Shown here one piece after another: positions 16,027 to 24,187 of a stretch of DNA of 33,251 nt; the first letter of the stretch is position 1, and each line of letters opens with the position of its first letter. The position numbers and the translations under genes are program-made. Below the pieces are notes generated by a model. The model made no database searches. It was not told where the DNA came from and saw only the letters and a list, made by a program, of their open reading frames with translations. Where the stretch lies: the NCBI RefSeq assembly GCF_022179325.1, contig NZ_BPQQ01000109.1, positions 1 through 33,251 on the forward strand. Reading direction: 5' to 3'. This DNA comes from Methylobacterium isbiliense (GTDB lineage Bacteria > Pseudomonadota > Alphaproteobacteria > Rhizobiales > Beijerinckiaceae).

Positions 16027-16908
16027 ATGCCGGACCCTTACGCCCCGCGCCTCGTCTCCACCGGTCGCACGCTGACCGTGCGGGGCCTCTCCCTGCACGT
16101 GCGGTGCTGGGGCCCGCCCGAGGCCCCTCCCCTCGTGCTGCTGCACGGCAGCCGCGATGCCTCCGCGACCTTCCAGTTCGTGGTCGATGCGCTGGCCGGC
16201 CCCTGGCGGGTGCTTGCGCCCGACTGGCGCGGCCACGGGTTGAGCGATCGGGCGCCCGGCGGCTACTGGTGGCAGGACTACCTCGCCGATCTCGACGCGC
16301 TCCTCGATGCGCTGGTGCCGGACGCGCCCGTGCGCCTCGTCGGGCACAGCCTCGGCGGCAACATGGCGCTCCTCTACGCGGGCCTGCGGCCCGAGCGCGT
16401 GGCGCGCCTCGTCTCCCTCGACGGATTCGGGCTGCCCGAGCGGCGGGCCGAGGAGGCGCCGGCCCATCTGGCGCGCTGGCTCGACGCCGCCCGCCGCCAG
16501 GCGGCTCCGGTGGTCTATCCGAGCCTTCCCGCCCTGGCGGCGCGCCTCGCGGCCGCCAATCCGCGGCTCGGCACCCCGCGCGCCCTCTTCCTGGCCGGGC
16601 ATCTCGGCCGCCGGATGCCGGAGGGCGGCTGGACCTGGGCCTTCGATCCGGCCCACCGCCGGCCCTTCGCCACGCTGTACCGCTTCGCCGAGGCCGCCGC
16701 CTGCTGGCGCCGCGTGCGGGCGCCGACGCTCTTCCTCGCCTCGGGCGTTCCCTTCCCGCCCGCGCTCGCCGACGAGCCCGGCGGCGTGGAGGCCCGCATC
16801 GCCCTGGTGCCGGGCGCGGTGTGCGAGCGACTGGCCGGCACCGGCCACAACCTTCACCACGACGCCCCGGAGGCGGTCGCCCGCCGGCTCGACGGCTTCC
16901 TGGCCTGA
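16027..16908 (+). CDS. Alpha/beta-fold hydrolase
   Basis: A 293-aa cytoplasmic serine hydrolase. The oxyanion-hole region is VLLHGSRDASATF (HG at 40-41), then PDWRGHGLSD (66-74). The nucleophile elbow is GHSLGG with Ser108, and the catalytic His274 lies in GTGHNLHHDAPEAV. The acid residue is not obvious; a candidate lies in the strand after the cap region, near residues 245-255. The cap domain (about 130-215) is Arg/Ala-rich. The substrate cannot be predicted: the superfamily includes esterases, C-C hydrolases and lactonases. The ATG at 16027 has only a weak GAG site; the frame is open 22 codons further up. It is divergent from cysE and convergent with the BoxR-like gene (39-nt gap). Confidence 0.85.
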   Translation: MPDPYAPRLVSTGRTLTVRGLSLHVRCWGPPEAPPLVLLHGSRDASATFQFVVDALAGPWRVLAPDWRGHGLSDRAPGGYWWQDYLADLDALLDALVPDAPVRLVGHSLGGNMALLYAGLRPERVARLVSLDGFGLPERRAEEAPAHLARWLDAARRQAAPVVYPSLPALAARLAAANPRLGTPRALFLAGHLGRRMPEGGWTWAFDPAHRRPFATLYRFAEAAACWRRVRAPTLFLASGVPFPPALADEPGGVEARIALVPGAVCERLAGTGHNLHHDAPEAVARRLDGFLA

Positions 16909-16947
16909 TCGCGCCCGGGAACCGTGATGGCGCGGCCGGAGCGCGCC

Positions 16948-17853
16948 TCAGCGCGCCTGCCGCAGGCGCAGGGTCTCCTCCACCAGCGCGGTGAGCTTGG
17001 CGGCCGTCTCGGCCACCGAGATGCCGGCGGTGTCGATCACCGCGCGGGCCCGTGCGTAGAGCGGCTCGCGGCTCAGCAGCACGGCGCGCAGTTCGCGCAG
17101 CGCGTTGTCGTTGTTCGGCAGGCGGGCCGGGGCGGCGCCCTGGGCGGTCTGCTCGCGCACGCGGCGCATGTGCTCCTCGGGGCGGGCCTTCAGCCAGACC
17201 GTGAAGAAGCTGGAGAGCAGGAGGTCGAAGGTCAGGGGTTCGGCGACGATGCCGCCGCTCGTGGCCAGCACCATCGGCCCCGTCTCCTCCGCCAGACGGC
17301 GCAACGCCGCCTGTTCGAGCCGGCGGTAGCCGTCCTGCCCGTAGATGGCGAAGATCTCGGAGACCAGCAGGCCGTTCTCGCGCTCGATCTCGCGGTTCAG
17401 CTCGACGAAGCGCCAGCCGAGCCGTTCGGCCAGGATCCGCCCGAGGGTCGACTTGCCGGCGCCCCGCAGGCCGATCAGGGCCACCCGCCGGGGGATCTCC
17501 GCGTCGTCCCCGTGCCCGGCGCCCACCAGGATGCGCTTGGCCTCCGCCACCTGCTCGGGGCTGGCGGTGGCGAGGAGGTCGCGCATCACCGGCCATTCGG
17601 GCGGGCTCTCGACGGCGGCGATCAGGTCCTCCAGCCGCACGCCCATCGCGTTGGCCACCCGGCGCAGCAGGATGATCGAGACGTTGCCCTGGCCGCCCTC
17701 CAGCTGCGCGATGTAGCGCTCGGACAGGCCGGAGGTCTGCGACAGCACCTTGCGGGACATCGCCCGCACGGCCCGCATGGTGCGCACCCGCTGCCCGAGG
17801 TCCGACAGGAAGCGGCCCTCCGCCTCCACCGGGTCGGCCGGGGCGCCGCTCAT
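16948..17853 (-). CDS. BoxR/BzdR-like regulator: HTH_3 domain plus shikimate-kinase-like domain
   Basis: A 301-aa transcription factor. Residues 16-80 form an XRE-type helix-turn-helix (LGQRVRTMRAVRAMSRKVL, then SGLSERYIAQLEGGQGNVS). After a short linker, residues 121-301 form a shikimate-kinase-like domain with Walker A GLRGAGKST (128-136). This architecture is that of BzdR and BoxR, repressors of benzoate degradation that sense benzoyl-CoA with the kinase-like domain. In FVELNREIE the residue at 153 is Asn where shikimate kinase has its substrate-binding Asp, which fits a sensor rather than an enzyme. The ATG at 17853 has GAGG 6 nt upstream; ATG 17943 would add 30 poorly conserved residues. 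No benzoyl-CoA box genes are visible, but a thiolase of aromatic catabolism is the next gene upstream. Confidence 0.85.
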   Translation of the reverse strand: MSGAPADPVEAEGRFLSDLGQRVRTMRAVRAMSRKVLSQTSGLSERYIAQLEGGQGNVSIILLRRVANAMGVRLEDLIAAVESPPEWPVMRDLLATASPEQVAEAKRILVGAGHGDDAEIPRRVALIGLRGAGKSTLGRILAERLGWRFVELNREIERENGLLVSEIFAIYGQDGYRRLEQAALRRLAEETGPMVLATSGGIVAEPLTFDLLLSSFFTVWLKARPEEHMRRVREQTAQGAAPARLPNNDNALRELRAVLLSREPLYARARAVIDTAGISVAETAAKLTALVEETLRLRQAR

Positions 17854-18055
17854 CGCGGCCTCGTCCGGGCCGGGCGCGGCGGCGTCGCGCTTCCCGCCAC
17901 GGGAGGACGTGCGGGCGGCGTGGAGGGAAGAGCCGAGGGGCATCGCATCGCACAACGTCGTTGGGGTGGGGCCGGTGCCCCGGTACGGGGGCAACCCCCG
18001 ATCCGGCCGGAGGATCTGCTTACCCCATACCATGACGGCTGACGATGGGTCGTGT

Positions 18056-18064
18056 TGCACTGCA
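18056..18064. promoter_or_regulatory. TGCACTGCA element, candidate BoxR-type operator
   Basis: Two TGCA units are separated by one base. The element lies 113-211 nt upstream of the two possible starts of the BoxR-like gene and just downstream of the thiolase terminator. TGCA-containing boxes are described for BzdR/BoxR; spacing and extent here do not match a full published operator, so the assignment is tentative. Confidence 0.25.
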
Positions 18065-18071
18065 CATCGAG

Positions 18072-18094
18072 AAAAATGCCGGCGAGTCACCGGC
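18072..18094 (-). terminator. Rho-independent terminator of the thiolase gene
   Basis: On the minus strand GCCGG-TGACTCG-CCGGC is followed directly by ATTTTTC, a textbook intrinsic terminator. It starts 64 nt after the thiolase stop (18159) and separates that transcript from the BoxR-like gene. Confidence 0.75.
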
Positions 18095-18158
18095 AAAGCC
18101 CCACATCCGCGATGGGACCGGCGCCCTCTGCACCGGTTCCCACGCCGTCAGGCTGCGC

Positions 18159-19373
18159 TCACGCCACCCGCTCAACGGCCAGCGCGACGCCCTGCCCGAC
18201 CCCGACGCACATCGTGGCGAGGCCGAGACGCCCGCCCCGGCGCGCGAGTTCGAGGCTGACCGCCCCGGCGATGCGCGCCCCCGACATGCCGAGCGGGTGG
18301 CCGAGCGCGATCGCCCCCCCGTGCGGGTTCACGTGCGCGGCATCGTCCGGCAGGCCGAGGCCGCGCAGGCAGGCGAGCGATTGCGACGCGAAGGCCTCGT
18401 TGAGCTCGATCGCGTCGAAGTCGGACGGCCTCACCCCGAGGCGGGCGCAGAGCTTCTCGACGGCCGGCACCGGCCCGATCCCCATCACGCGGGGCGGCAC
18501 GCCCGCGGAGGCGAGGCCGAGGACGCGCGCGAGGGGCTTGAGGCCGTGGCGCGCCGCCGCGGCCTCGCTCGCCAGCACCAGGGCGGCGGCGCCGTCGTTG
18601 ACGCCCGAGGCGTTGCCTGCCGTCACCGTGCCGTCCCGGCGCACGAAGGGCTTCAGCTTGGCCAGGCCCTCGGCCGTGGTCTCGGGGCGGGGATGCTCGT
18701 CGCGCTCCACCCGCACGTGGCCGCCCTTGCGGTCCGGGATGTCCACGGGGGTGATCTCGCCCGCGAAGGTGCCGTCCTGCTGCGCGCGGCCGGCGCGCTG
18801 CTGCGAGCGCAGCGCGAAGGCGTCCTGGTCGGCCCGGCCGACCTGATAATCCTCCGCCACGTTCTCGGCGGTCTCGGGCATCGAATCGACGCCGTACTGG
18901 TGCTTGAGCACCGGGTTGATGAAGCGCCAGCCGATCGTGGTGTCGTGGATCTCGGCCGAGCGCTGCCACGCCCCTTCGCTCTTGCCCATCACGAAGGGCG
19001 CGCGGGTCATCGATTCGACCCCGCCCGCGAGCGCGAGCGCGATGTCGCCCGACCGGATCGCCCGGGCGGCGGCCCCCACCGCGTCGAGGCCCGAGGCGCA
19101 GAGCCGGTTCAGGGTCACGCCCGGCACGGTCTCGGGCAGTCCCGCGAGCAGCAGGCTCATGCGGGCGACGTTGCGGTTGTCCTCGCCCGCCTGGTTGGCG
19201 CAGCCGAGAAAGACCTCCTCGACGCCCTCCTTGAGGGAGGGATGGCGGTGGAGCAGCGTGCCGAGGGGGATCGCCGCGAGATCGTCGGCCCGCACCGAGG
19301 CCAGCGCCCCGCCGTAGCGGCCGATCGGCGTGCGCACGTAGTCACAGATGAAGACGTCCCGCGTCTCGCCCAT
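18159..19373 (-). CDS. pcaF: 3-oxoadipyl-CoA thiolase-type acetyl-CoA acyltransferase
   Basis: A 404-aa cytoplasmic thiolase. The N-terminus [20 protein letters not shown] and the stretch [19 protein letters not shown] are characteristic of the PcaF/PaaJ subgroup. This subgroup cleaves 3-oxoadipyl-CoA to succinyl-CoA and acetyl-CoA, the last step of the beta-ketoadipate and phenylacetate routes. Catalytic residues are Cys92 ([10 protein letters not shown]), His351 (NPHGGA) and Cys389 (TMCVGVGQG). Length is normal for the family. The ATG at 19373 has GGAGG 5 nt upstream. No other pca or paa genes are nearby, so it appears as a single-gene unit with its own terminator, next to an aromatic-type regulator. 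Assignment to this subgroup over a general acetyl-CoA C-acyltransferase is by motif resemblance. Confidence 0.85.
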   Translation of the reverse strand: MGETRDVFICDYVRTPIGRYGGALASVRADDLAAIPLGTLLHRHPSLKEGVEEVFLGCANQAGEDNRNVARMSLLLAGLPETVPGVTLNRLCASGLDAVGAAARAIRSGDIALALAGGVESMTRAPFVMGKSEGAWQRSAEIHDTTIGWRFINPVLKHQYGVDSMPETAENVAEDYQVGRADQDAFALRSQQRAGRAQQDGTFAGEITPVDIPDRKGGHVRVERDEHPRPETTAEGLAKLKPFVRRDGTVTAGNASGVNDGAAALVLASEAAAARHGLKPLARVLGLASAGVPPRVMGIGPVPAVEKLCARLGVRPSDFDAIELNEAFASQSLACLRGLGLPDDAAHVNPHGGAIALGHPLGMSGARIAGAVSLELARRGGRLGLATMCVGVGQGVALAVERVA

Positions 19374-19572
19374 CACCGCCTCCCGGATACCGGTCCGCCG
19401 CGCTTTCGAAAACGCGGTACGCCCGCCCGTATAGCGGGGATGGGCCAGGAACGGAAAGGGGTGGGACGCCCGGCTCGCGGGCCGGGTACGGCGCGGTCAC
19501 CGATCCGGGGATCGCTCCGGCGGCCGGTGATGCGGGAGAGGTGAGCGGGGCCGCGGTGCCCGACCCGCCTGA

Positions 19573-20646
19573 TCAGGGATTGGCGGCAGGCTGGATCGGA
19601 GCCGCCGCGGCGGTCATCGGCAGCGCGAGGGCGGGCTTCTTCGCGGCGAAGCGCCGGAACTCGGCCGGGCGGCGCGGCGGCAGCGGCACGGAGACGTGGG
19701 CTTCCTCGGCGGCTGCGGCCGGTTCGGCCGAGGCGACGGCGGTGGCGGCCGCGGGAGCGGCAGCCGGAGGAGCCGCGGGAGCGGCGGCGGAAGGGGCCGT
19801 GGGTGCCGCCGGCGCCGGCGGCGTTCCGCCCTTGAGCCCGTAGGTCGGGAACGGCAGCCCGGCCACGGCGGAGCCGCCCGCATAGGCCAGGGCGGTGGGC
19901 GGCAGGGTCGGGCGCTGCGGCGGCAGGGGCGTGGCGACGGGGGCGGCCACGGGCGTCGCCTGGGTGGCCGGGGCCGCGGCGGGTGCGGTCTGGGCGGCCG
20001 CTCCCTGAGCCGCCGGCATCTGGACGGCCTGGACCGGGACCGATTGCGCCGGGCTCGTCTGCGGTTGGGCGCCCTGGGGCTGCACGGCGTTCGAGAGTGC
20101 GGCGACGGAGGGGTCGGCCGAGGCGGTGACGACGGTGGCGGGCGCCCGGCCGCCGCCGAAGACCTTGCCGAAGAACTGTCCGATCGGGTTGACGGGCGCG
20201 GGCGGCGGGGCTGCCGGCGCCTCCAGCTCCGCCACGTCGGTGCGGATGCCGGCCCGCTTGGCCGCGTAGTAGTAGCCGCGGGCGTAGTAGCTGTAGGCCT
20301 GGGCCTCGTTCCCCCGGGCAGTCTTGTAGGCGCCCGCCAGATAGGCGACGCCGTAGGTGAGGTTCACCTTGGCATCGAGCAGGCCCGCGGCCGAGCCGCC
20401 GTAGCCGAGCCCGCGCGCCGTGGCGTGCTTGATCTGCATCAGCCCCATGGCGCCGCCGCGCCCGACCGCGCGCGGGTTGTAGCCGCTCTCGCGCTTCACC
20501 ACCCGGTGCACGAAGCTGGCCGGCACGCCGCTCGCCCGGGCCTGCTCCTCGATCAGGGCGTCGATGCTGTCGCGGGCCGGGCTCTGGGACAGGGCCGGAA
20601 GCGGCGCCGCGATCGCGAGGACGGCGAGGAGGAGGCGCTGGCGCAT
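19573..20646 (-). CDS. Lytic transglycosylase (SLT domain) with long Ala/Pro-rich C-terminal tail
   Basis: A 357-aa exported enzyme that cleaves peptidoglycan glycan strands in the periplasm. A signal peptide is at residues 1-21 (LLLAVLAIAAPLPALS). The catalytic Glu53 lies in VVKRESGYNPRAVG, followed by GAMGLMQI (66-73) and LTYGVAYLAGAY, the usual order for the lysozyme-like family 1 fold. The domain ends near residue 160 (YYYAAKRAGIRTDVAELE). The remaining about 195 residues are Ala/Pro-rich, probably unstructured and wall-spanning, and end with a basic patch. The ATG at 20646 is used because it directly precedes the signal peptide; an upstream start would add 13 unrelated residues. No ribosome site is obvious. 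The gene is monocistronic, with an inverted repeat about 100 nt upstream. Confidence 0.87.
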   Translation of the reverse strand: MRQRLLLAVLAIAAPLPALSQSPARDSIDALIEEQARASGVPASFVHRVVKRESGYNPRAVGRGGAMGLMQIKHATARGLGYGGSAAGLLDAKVNLTYGVAYLAGAYKTARGNEAQAYSYYARGYYYAAKRAGIRTDVAELEAPAAPPPAPVNPIGQFFGKVFGGGRAPATVVTASADPSVAALSNAVQPQGAQPQTSPAQSVPVQAVQMPAAQGAAAQTAPAAAPATQATPVAAPVATPLPPQRPTLPPTALAYAGGSAVAGLPFPTYGLKGGTPPAPAAPTAPSAAAPAAPPAAAPAAATAVASAEPAAAAEEAHVSVPLPPRRPAEFRRFAAKKPALALPMTAAAAPIQPAANP

Positions 20647-20751
20647 GCACGAATCCGGGGCTGGGAGGCAGGTGCGGAATCGCACACCGCGGGCGGTCCC
20701 TCCTGCTCCGGTTCAAATGCGGCAGGAAAGAGACTTGGCCGTTCTCTCCCG

Positions 20752-20769
20752 GTTGAGACCGGACTCAAC
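20752..20769. repeat. Inverted repeat upstream of the lytic transglycosylase gene
   Basis: GTTGAG-ACCGGA-CTCAAC is a perfect 6-6-6 dyad, 106 nt before the transglycosylase start. It may be an operator or RNA hairpin. A 14-bp palindrome TTCGCAGCTGCGAA lies at 20837-20850, 32 nt beyond the MaoC stop, and may mark its transcript end. Confidence 0.35.
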
Positions 20770-20881
20770 TTGACCGTTTCGGGCCGGCCTGTGGCGGGGC
20801 GGGCACAGGTCCCGTCATCCACAGGCCGGCAGGGCTTTCGCAGCTGCGAAGGGCGCGCAAGACTTGTGATCTGTTAAGGAT

Positions 20882-21883
20882 TTACTCTGCTCGGCTCTGC
20901 GCCAGCCACGCGCCCGAGAAACTGAACACGGTCTCGCCGTGCTGGTTCACGCCGGTGCTGGCGTGGCTGACGACCCCCCAGCCGGGGCGCGAGCGCGAGG
21001 GACGCGCCTCGGTCAGCGTCAGCGCGTAGCGGATGGTGTCGCCGACATAGACGGGCTTGAGCCATCTGAGGTCGCGGAAGCCCGGCGACGGCCCGCTCGC
21101 CGGGATGGTGGCGCCGCTCGCCAGAGCCTCCGCCCGGCCCCGGTCGCGGGCCGCCACCATGCGGTTCATCCAGGCCGCGGCGGTGTGCCAGCCGGAGGCG
21201 CACAGGCCGCCGAAATGGGAGGCGCGCGCCGCCGCCTCGTCGATGTGGAAGGGCTGCGGGTCGAAGGCGCGCGCGAAGGCCAGCACCTCCTCGCGCTCGA
21301 AGCGGTAGGGCCCGAGGTCGTAGGTCGTCCCGACCGGCAGATCCTCGATGAAGCCCGCCGGGAAGCTGCCGCCCGGGTCGGACAGATCCGGCTCCGGGGC
21401 CGGCCGGTCCGGCAGGACCCGCGGCGGCAGGGGGGCGGCCCCGCGCCGGCCGAACATCACCCAGAACTCCTGGGTCATGACGCGCTCGCCGCCGCCTTCG
21501 AGGAGGTCGAGCTGGAAGCGCACGAAGCCGCGGTCCGGCTTCGAGGCGGAGGGGCGGCTCTCGCGCACGGCGATGCGCATCGACAGGGCGTCGCCCGGGC
21601 GCACGGGACGCAGCCAGCGCACCGCGTCGATCCCCGGCGAGCCCATCGAACTCGCCCGCAGCATGAAGGTGTCGGCCATGAGCCGCATGCCGATGGCGCA
21701 GCTGTGCCAGCCCGACGCGATCAGCCCGCCGACCACGCTCGCCCGGCCCGCCTCCTCGTCGAGGTGGAAGGGCTGGGGATCGTAGGCGCGGGCGAAGGCG
21801 ACGATGTCCTCGCGCGTCACCGTGACCGGCCCGCCCGTGAGGGTGACGCCGGGGGCGAGATCCTCGAAGTGGTAGCTCTGCAT
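20882..21883 (-). CDS. MaoC-like acyl dehydratase/hydratase with two hotdog domains
   Basis: A 333-aa cytoplasmic protein made of two similar hotdog domains in tandem. The first has FARAYDPQPFHLDEEAG (Asp35, His40) and GLIASGWH. The second has FARAFDPQPFHIDEAAA (Asp208, His213) and GLCASGWH. The Asp-x4-His spacing is the catalytic dyad of the MaoC family, which hydrates or dehydrates acyl-CoA esters, often (R)-enoyl-CoA. Both domains keep the dyad, so both may be active. The domains are joined by a Pro/Asp-rich linker (about 147-175). The ATG at 21883 begins MQSYHFEDLAPG; it lacks a clear ribosome site. The gene lies 80 nt after nfi in the ychF neighbourhood. As I recall, many relatives carry one or two separate maoC genes there, so the fusion is of interest. 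The substrate is unknown. Confidence 0.85.
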   Translation of the reverse strand: MQSYHFEDLAPGVTLTGGPVTVTREDIVAFARAYDPQPFHLDEEAGRASVVGGLIASGWHSCAIGMRLMADTFMLRASSMGSPGIDAVRWLRPVRPGDALSMRIAVRESRPSASKPDRGFVRFQLDLLEGGGERVMTQEFWVMFGRRGAAPLPPRVLPDRPAPEPDLSDPGGSFPAGFIEDLPVGTTYDLGPYRFEREEVLAFARAFDPQPFHIDEAAARASHFGGLCASGWHTAAAWMNRMVAARDRGRAEALASGATIPASGPSPGFRDLRWLKPVYVGDTIRYALTLTEARPSRSRPGWGVVSHASTGVNQHGETVFSFSGAWLAQSRAE

Positions 21884-21963
21884 GAAGGCCGGCCCGCGGC
21901 AGGGGATGGGACCGGCACGGCTAGCACCGGCGGCGGCAGGGAGCCAGGGGGCCCGCGTCGGGC

Positions 21964-22629
21964 TCAGGCGAAGGCGCCCGCCGCCTTGTGGGCCTGCCGG
22001 ATCGGCTCGGGCAGCCGGAACTTCGGCGCGCAGGCGAGCACCAGCGCCACTGCGGTCGGGATGTCGGCGAGGTGGCCGGGCGAGATGAAGAGCGGGTGCG
22101 TGCCGGCCCGCGTGCGCACCACCGCGCCGATGGTCTCGGCCCGGTCGACCAGGGGCACGTGGGCGCCCTTCTCCTCGGGCAGGGGCGCGTTGCGGCCCAC
22201 CAGCCGGGTCTTGCCGCAGCCGATGGTCGGGCGCTCCAGCCACAGGCCCATGTGGCAGGCGATGCCGATCCGCCGCGGATGCGCGGTGCCCATGCCGTCG
22301 AACAGGAAGACGTCGGGCTCGGCCGCGAGGCGCCCGAAGGCTTCCTCCAGCACCGGCCCCTCGCGGAAGCTGAGCAGGCCCGGGATGTAGGGGAACGGCG
22401 TCGGGCGCTCCGCCGTCACGGTCTCGACCACCCGGAAATCGGGAAAGGTCGAGACCACGATGGCGGCCTGCGAGCGCCCCTCCTTCACGCTCACGTCGAC
22501 GCCCGCGACGAGCCGCACGGCCGCAAGGTCGATCGGCCGGTCGGTGACGAGGTCGGCGGCGAGCCGCTTCTGCAGCGCCACCGCCTCGCCCGGGGTCACG
22601 TCCCAGGCGTGACGCGGGTGGAGCCGCAT
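21964..22629 (-). CDS. nfi: Endonuclease V (deoxyinosine 3'-endonuclease)
   Basis: It cuts DNA at the second bond 3' of deoxyinosine, starting repair of deaminated adenine. The 221-aa protein has all the family motifs: VAGVDVSV (catalytic Asp45), FPYIPGLLSFRE (Tyr81 wedge, Glu90), and FLFDGMGTAHPRRIGIACH (Asp111, His117), at nearly the positions of the E. coli enzyme. The C-terminus GTHPLFISPGHLADIPTAV contains the usual conserved His. The ATG at 22629 overlaps the stop of ychF as TGATG, so translation is probably coupled to ychF. The function is widely conserved; placement behind ychF is context only. Confidence 0.93.
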   Translation of the reverse strand: MRLHPRHAWDVTPGEAVALQKRLAADLVTDRPIDLAAVRLVAGVDVSVKEGRSQAAIVVSTFPDFRVVETVTAERPTPFPYIPGLLSFREGPVLEEAFGRLAAEPDVFLFDGMGTAHPRRIGIACHMGLWLERPTIGCGKTRLVGRNAPLPEEKGAHVPLVDRAETIGAVVRTRAGTHPLFISPGHLADIPTAVALVLACAPKFRLPEPIRQAHKAAGAFA

Positions 22630-23726
22630 CAGTTGGCGAAGCGGAAGTGCAGCACGTCGCCGTCCTGCACCACGTACTCCTTGCCCTCCAGCCGCAGCCG
22701 GCCCGCCTCGCGCGCCCCGGCCTCGCCCTTGAGCGCGGTGTAGTCGGAGAACGCGATGGTCTCGGCCCGGATGAAGCCCTTCTCGAAGTCCGAGTGGATC
22801 ACGCCCGCGGCCCCGGGCGCCCGCGTGCCCTTGGTGATGGTCCAGGCCCGGGCCTCCTTCGGCCCCGCCGTGAAGTAGGTGATGAGGCCGAGCAGGTCGT
22901 AGCCCGCCCGGATCACCCGGTTGAGGCCGGGCTCGGTGAGGCCCACCGCCTCCAGGTACTCGGCCTGCTCGGCCGGCGGCAGCACCGCGATCTCGCTCTC
23001 GATCTTGGCCGAGACCACGACGGCCTTGGCGCCCTCCTCGGCCGCGCGGGCGAAGACCGCCTGCGAATGGGCGTTGCCGGCCTCCGCCGATCCCTCCTCC
23101 ACGTTGCAGACGTAGAGGACGGGCTTGGCCGTCATCAGGCCGAGCTGGGAGAACAGCCGCTCCTCCTCGGGCTTGCGGGCGACGAGGCGGGCGGGCTTGC
23201 CCTCGCGCAGGAGCGGCAGGGCGCGCTGCACGAGGTCGAGGGTCTCCTTGGCCTCCTTGTCGGCGCCCTTGGCCTTCTTCTCCAGCGCGGTGACGCGCTT
23301 CTCCAGGCTGTCGAGGTCGGCGAGCATCAGCTCGGTCTCGATCGTCTCGATGTCGGCGATCGGATCGACCTTGCCCTCGACGTGGGTGACGTCCCCGTCC
23401 TCGAAGCAGCGCACCACGTGCGCGATGGCGTCGACCTCGCGGATGTTGGCCAGGAACTGGTTGCCGAGCCCTTCCCCCTTCGAGGCGCCGCGCACGAGGC
23501 CGGCGATGTCCACGAAGGTGAGCCGCGTCGGCACGATCTCCTTCGAGCCCGCGATCGCCGCGAGGTCATCGAGGCGGGGGTCCGGCACCGCCACCTCGCC
23601 GACATTCGGCTCGATGGTGCAGAACGGATAATTCGCCGCCTGCGCGGCGGCGGTCTGCGTCAGCGCGTTGAAGAGCGTCGACTTGCCGACGTTCGGCAGG
23701 CCGACGATGCCGCATTTGAAGCCCAT
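22629..23726 (-). CDS. ychF: Redox-regulated ATPase YchF (Obg-like ATPase)
   Basis: A 365-aa cytoplasmic P-loop NTPase of the Obg family that prefers ATP and associates with ribosomes. G1 is GLPNVGKST (9-17) and G3 lies in [20 protein letters not shown]. The G4 position reads NVEE instead of NKxD, the known cause of ATP rather than GTP preference. The coiled-coil region (about 130-190, [14 protein letters not shown]) and a C-terminal TGS domain ([18 protein letters not shown] to the end) complete the family order. The start [12 protein letters not shown] is canonical. vapC ends 14 nt upstream, and the stop overlaps nfi. As with rplY-pth-ychF clusters elsewhere, it belongs to translation-related housekeeping genes. 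Confidence 0.97.
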   Translation of the reverse strand: MGFKCGIVGLPNVGKSTLFNALTQTAAAQAANYPFCTIEPNVGEVAVPDPRLDDLAAIAGSKEIVPTRLTFVDIAGLVRGASKGEGLGNQFLANIREVDAIAHVVRCFEDGDVTHVEGKVDPIADIETIETELMLADLDSLEKRVTALEKKAKGADKEAKETLDLVQRALPLLREGKPARLVARKPEEERLFSQLGLMTAKPVLYVCNVEEGSAEAGNAHSQAVFARAAEEGAKAVVVSAKIESEIAVLPPAEQAEYLEAVGLTEPGLNRVIRAGYDLLGLITYFTAGPKEARAWTITKGTRAPGAAGVIHSDFEKGFIRAETIAFSDYTALKGEAGAREAGRLRLEGKEYVVQDGDVLHFRFAN

Positions 23727-23740
23727 GTCGAAGTATTCCG

Positions 23741-24187
23741 TCAGGTGAGCCCGAGCGTCGTCAGGGCGGAGGGTGTGAACGGATTGACGATCCGGATCTG
23801 CTCGATGATCTGGCCGTCGTTCATGTCTTCGGACACGAAGAATCGATAACCCGCCTGCACGGCGGAGGCGAGCGCGACGCTATCCCACCACCACAGGGTG
23901 TGACGTCGTTCAAGCGAGACTGCGATCGCGTGAGTCCGCACATCGACCGGTGCCGTACACGACCGGACAGACGTCTGAAGATACCGGTAGGCTTCGGCTG
24001 CCGTCAGAAATTTTCGTTTCAACGCCAGTATCAGATAGCATTCGTTCAGCACCTGCGGGCTGATCACCAAGCGCATCTGGGCAACGGACTCACGGATGAT
24101 GACTGTGCTTGTCCGACTCTTCGCCCGGTTGTTCGGATCCATCGCGTAGATCAGAAGATTCGAGTCGGCGAAGATGAGGCCGGTCAT
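23741..24187 (-). CDS. vapC: VapC-type PIN-domain toxin
   Basis: A 148-aa PIN-domain ribonuclease. Four acidic residues of the active site are visible: Asp8 ([10 protein letters not shown]), Glu49 (VLNECYLI), Asp102 ([11 protein letters not shown]) and Asp121 or Asp124 (VSEDMNDGQ). The final IRIVNPF is usual for this family. The start ATG at 24187 has GAGGAA 5 nt upstream. Targets of VapC toxins are usually tRNA or 23S rRNA; here it is unknown. The start lies within the vapB frame, so the two genes overlap by 98 nt out of frame. Its base composition is visibly less GC-rich than the genes on either side (for example runs such as GAAATTTTCG), a sign of transfer. It lies 14 nt upstream of ychF, so transcription may run on into it. 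Confidence 0.85.
   Translation of the reverse strand: MTGLIFADSNLLIYAMDPNNRAKSRTSTVIIRESVAQMRLVISPQVLNECYLILALKRKFLTAAEAYRYLQTSVRSCTAPVDVRTHAIAVSLERRHTLWWWDSVALASAVQAGYRFFVSEDMNDGQIIEQIRIVNPFTPSALTTLGLT

Larger units (their letters stand above)
17854..18158. other. Intergenic region between the BoxR-like gene and the thiolase gene
   Basis: This 305-nt stretch contains the intrinsic terminator of the thiolase gene (18072-18094) and, just beyond it, TGCACTGCA (18056-18064). It also holds the untranslated leader of the BoxR-like gene. Known BzdR and BoxR operators contain TGCA repeats, so the TGCACTGCA element is a candidate autoregulatory site. A clear -35/-10 pair was not found, and no gene is present. 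Confidence 0.4.

Noticed and set aside
18078-18094. Riboswitch-like element near GCCGG...CCGGC
   Set aside because: No conserved aptamer core was found. The stem followed by a T-run on the minus strand is fully explained as the thiolase terminator.
20809-20826. A second DnaA-like site (TCATCCACA) near the transglycosylase promoter
   Set aside because: It differs from the consensus and stands alone; a chance match is likely.
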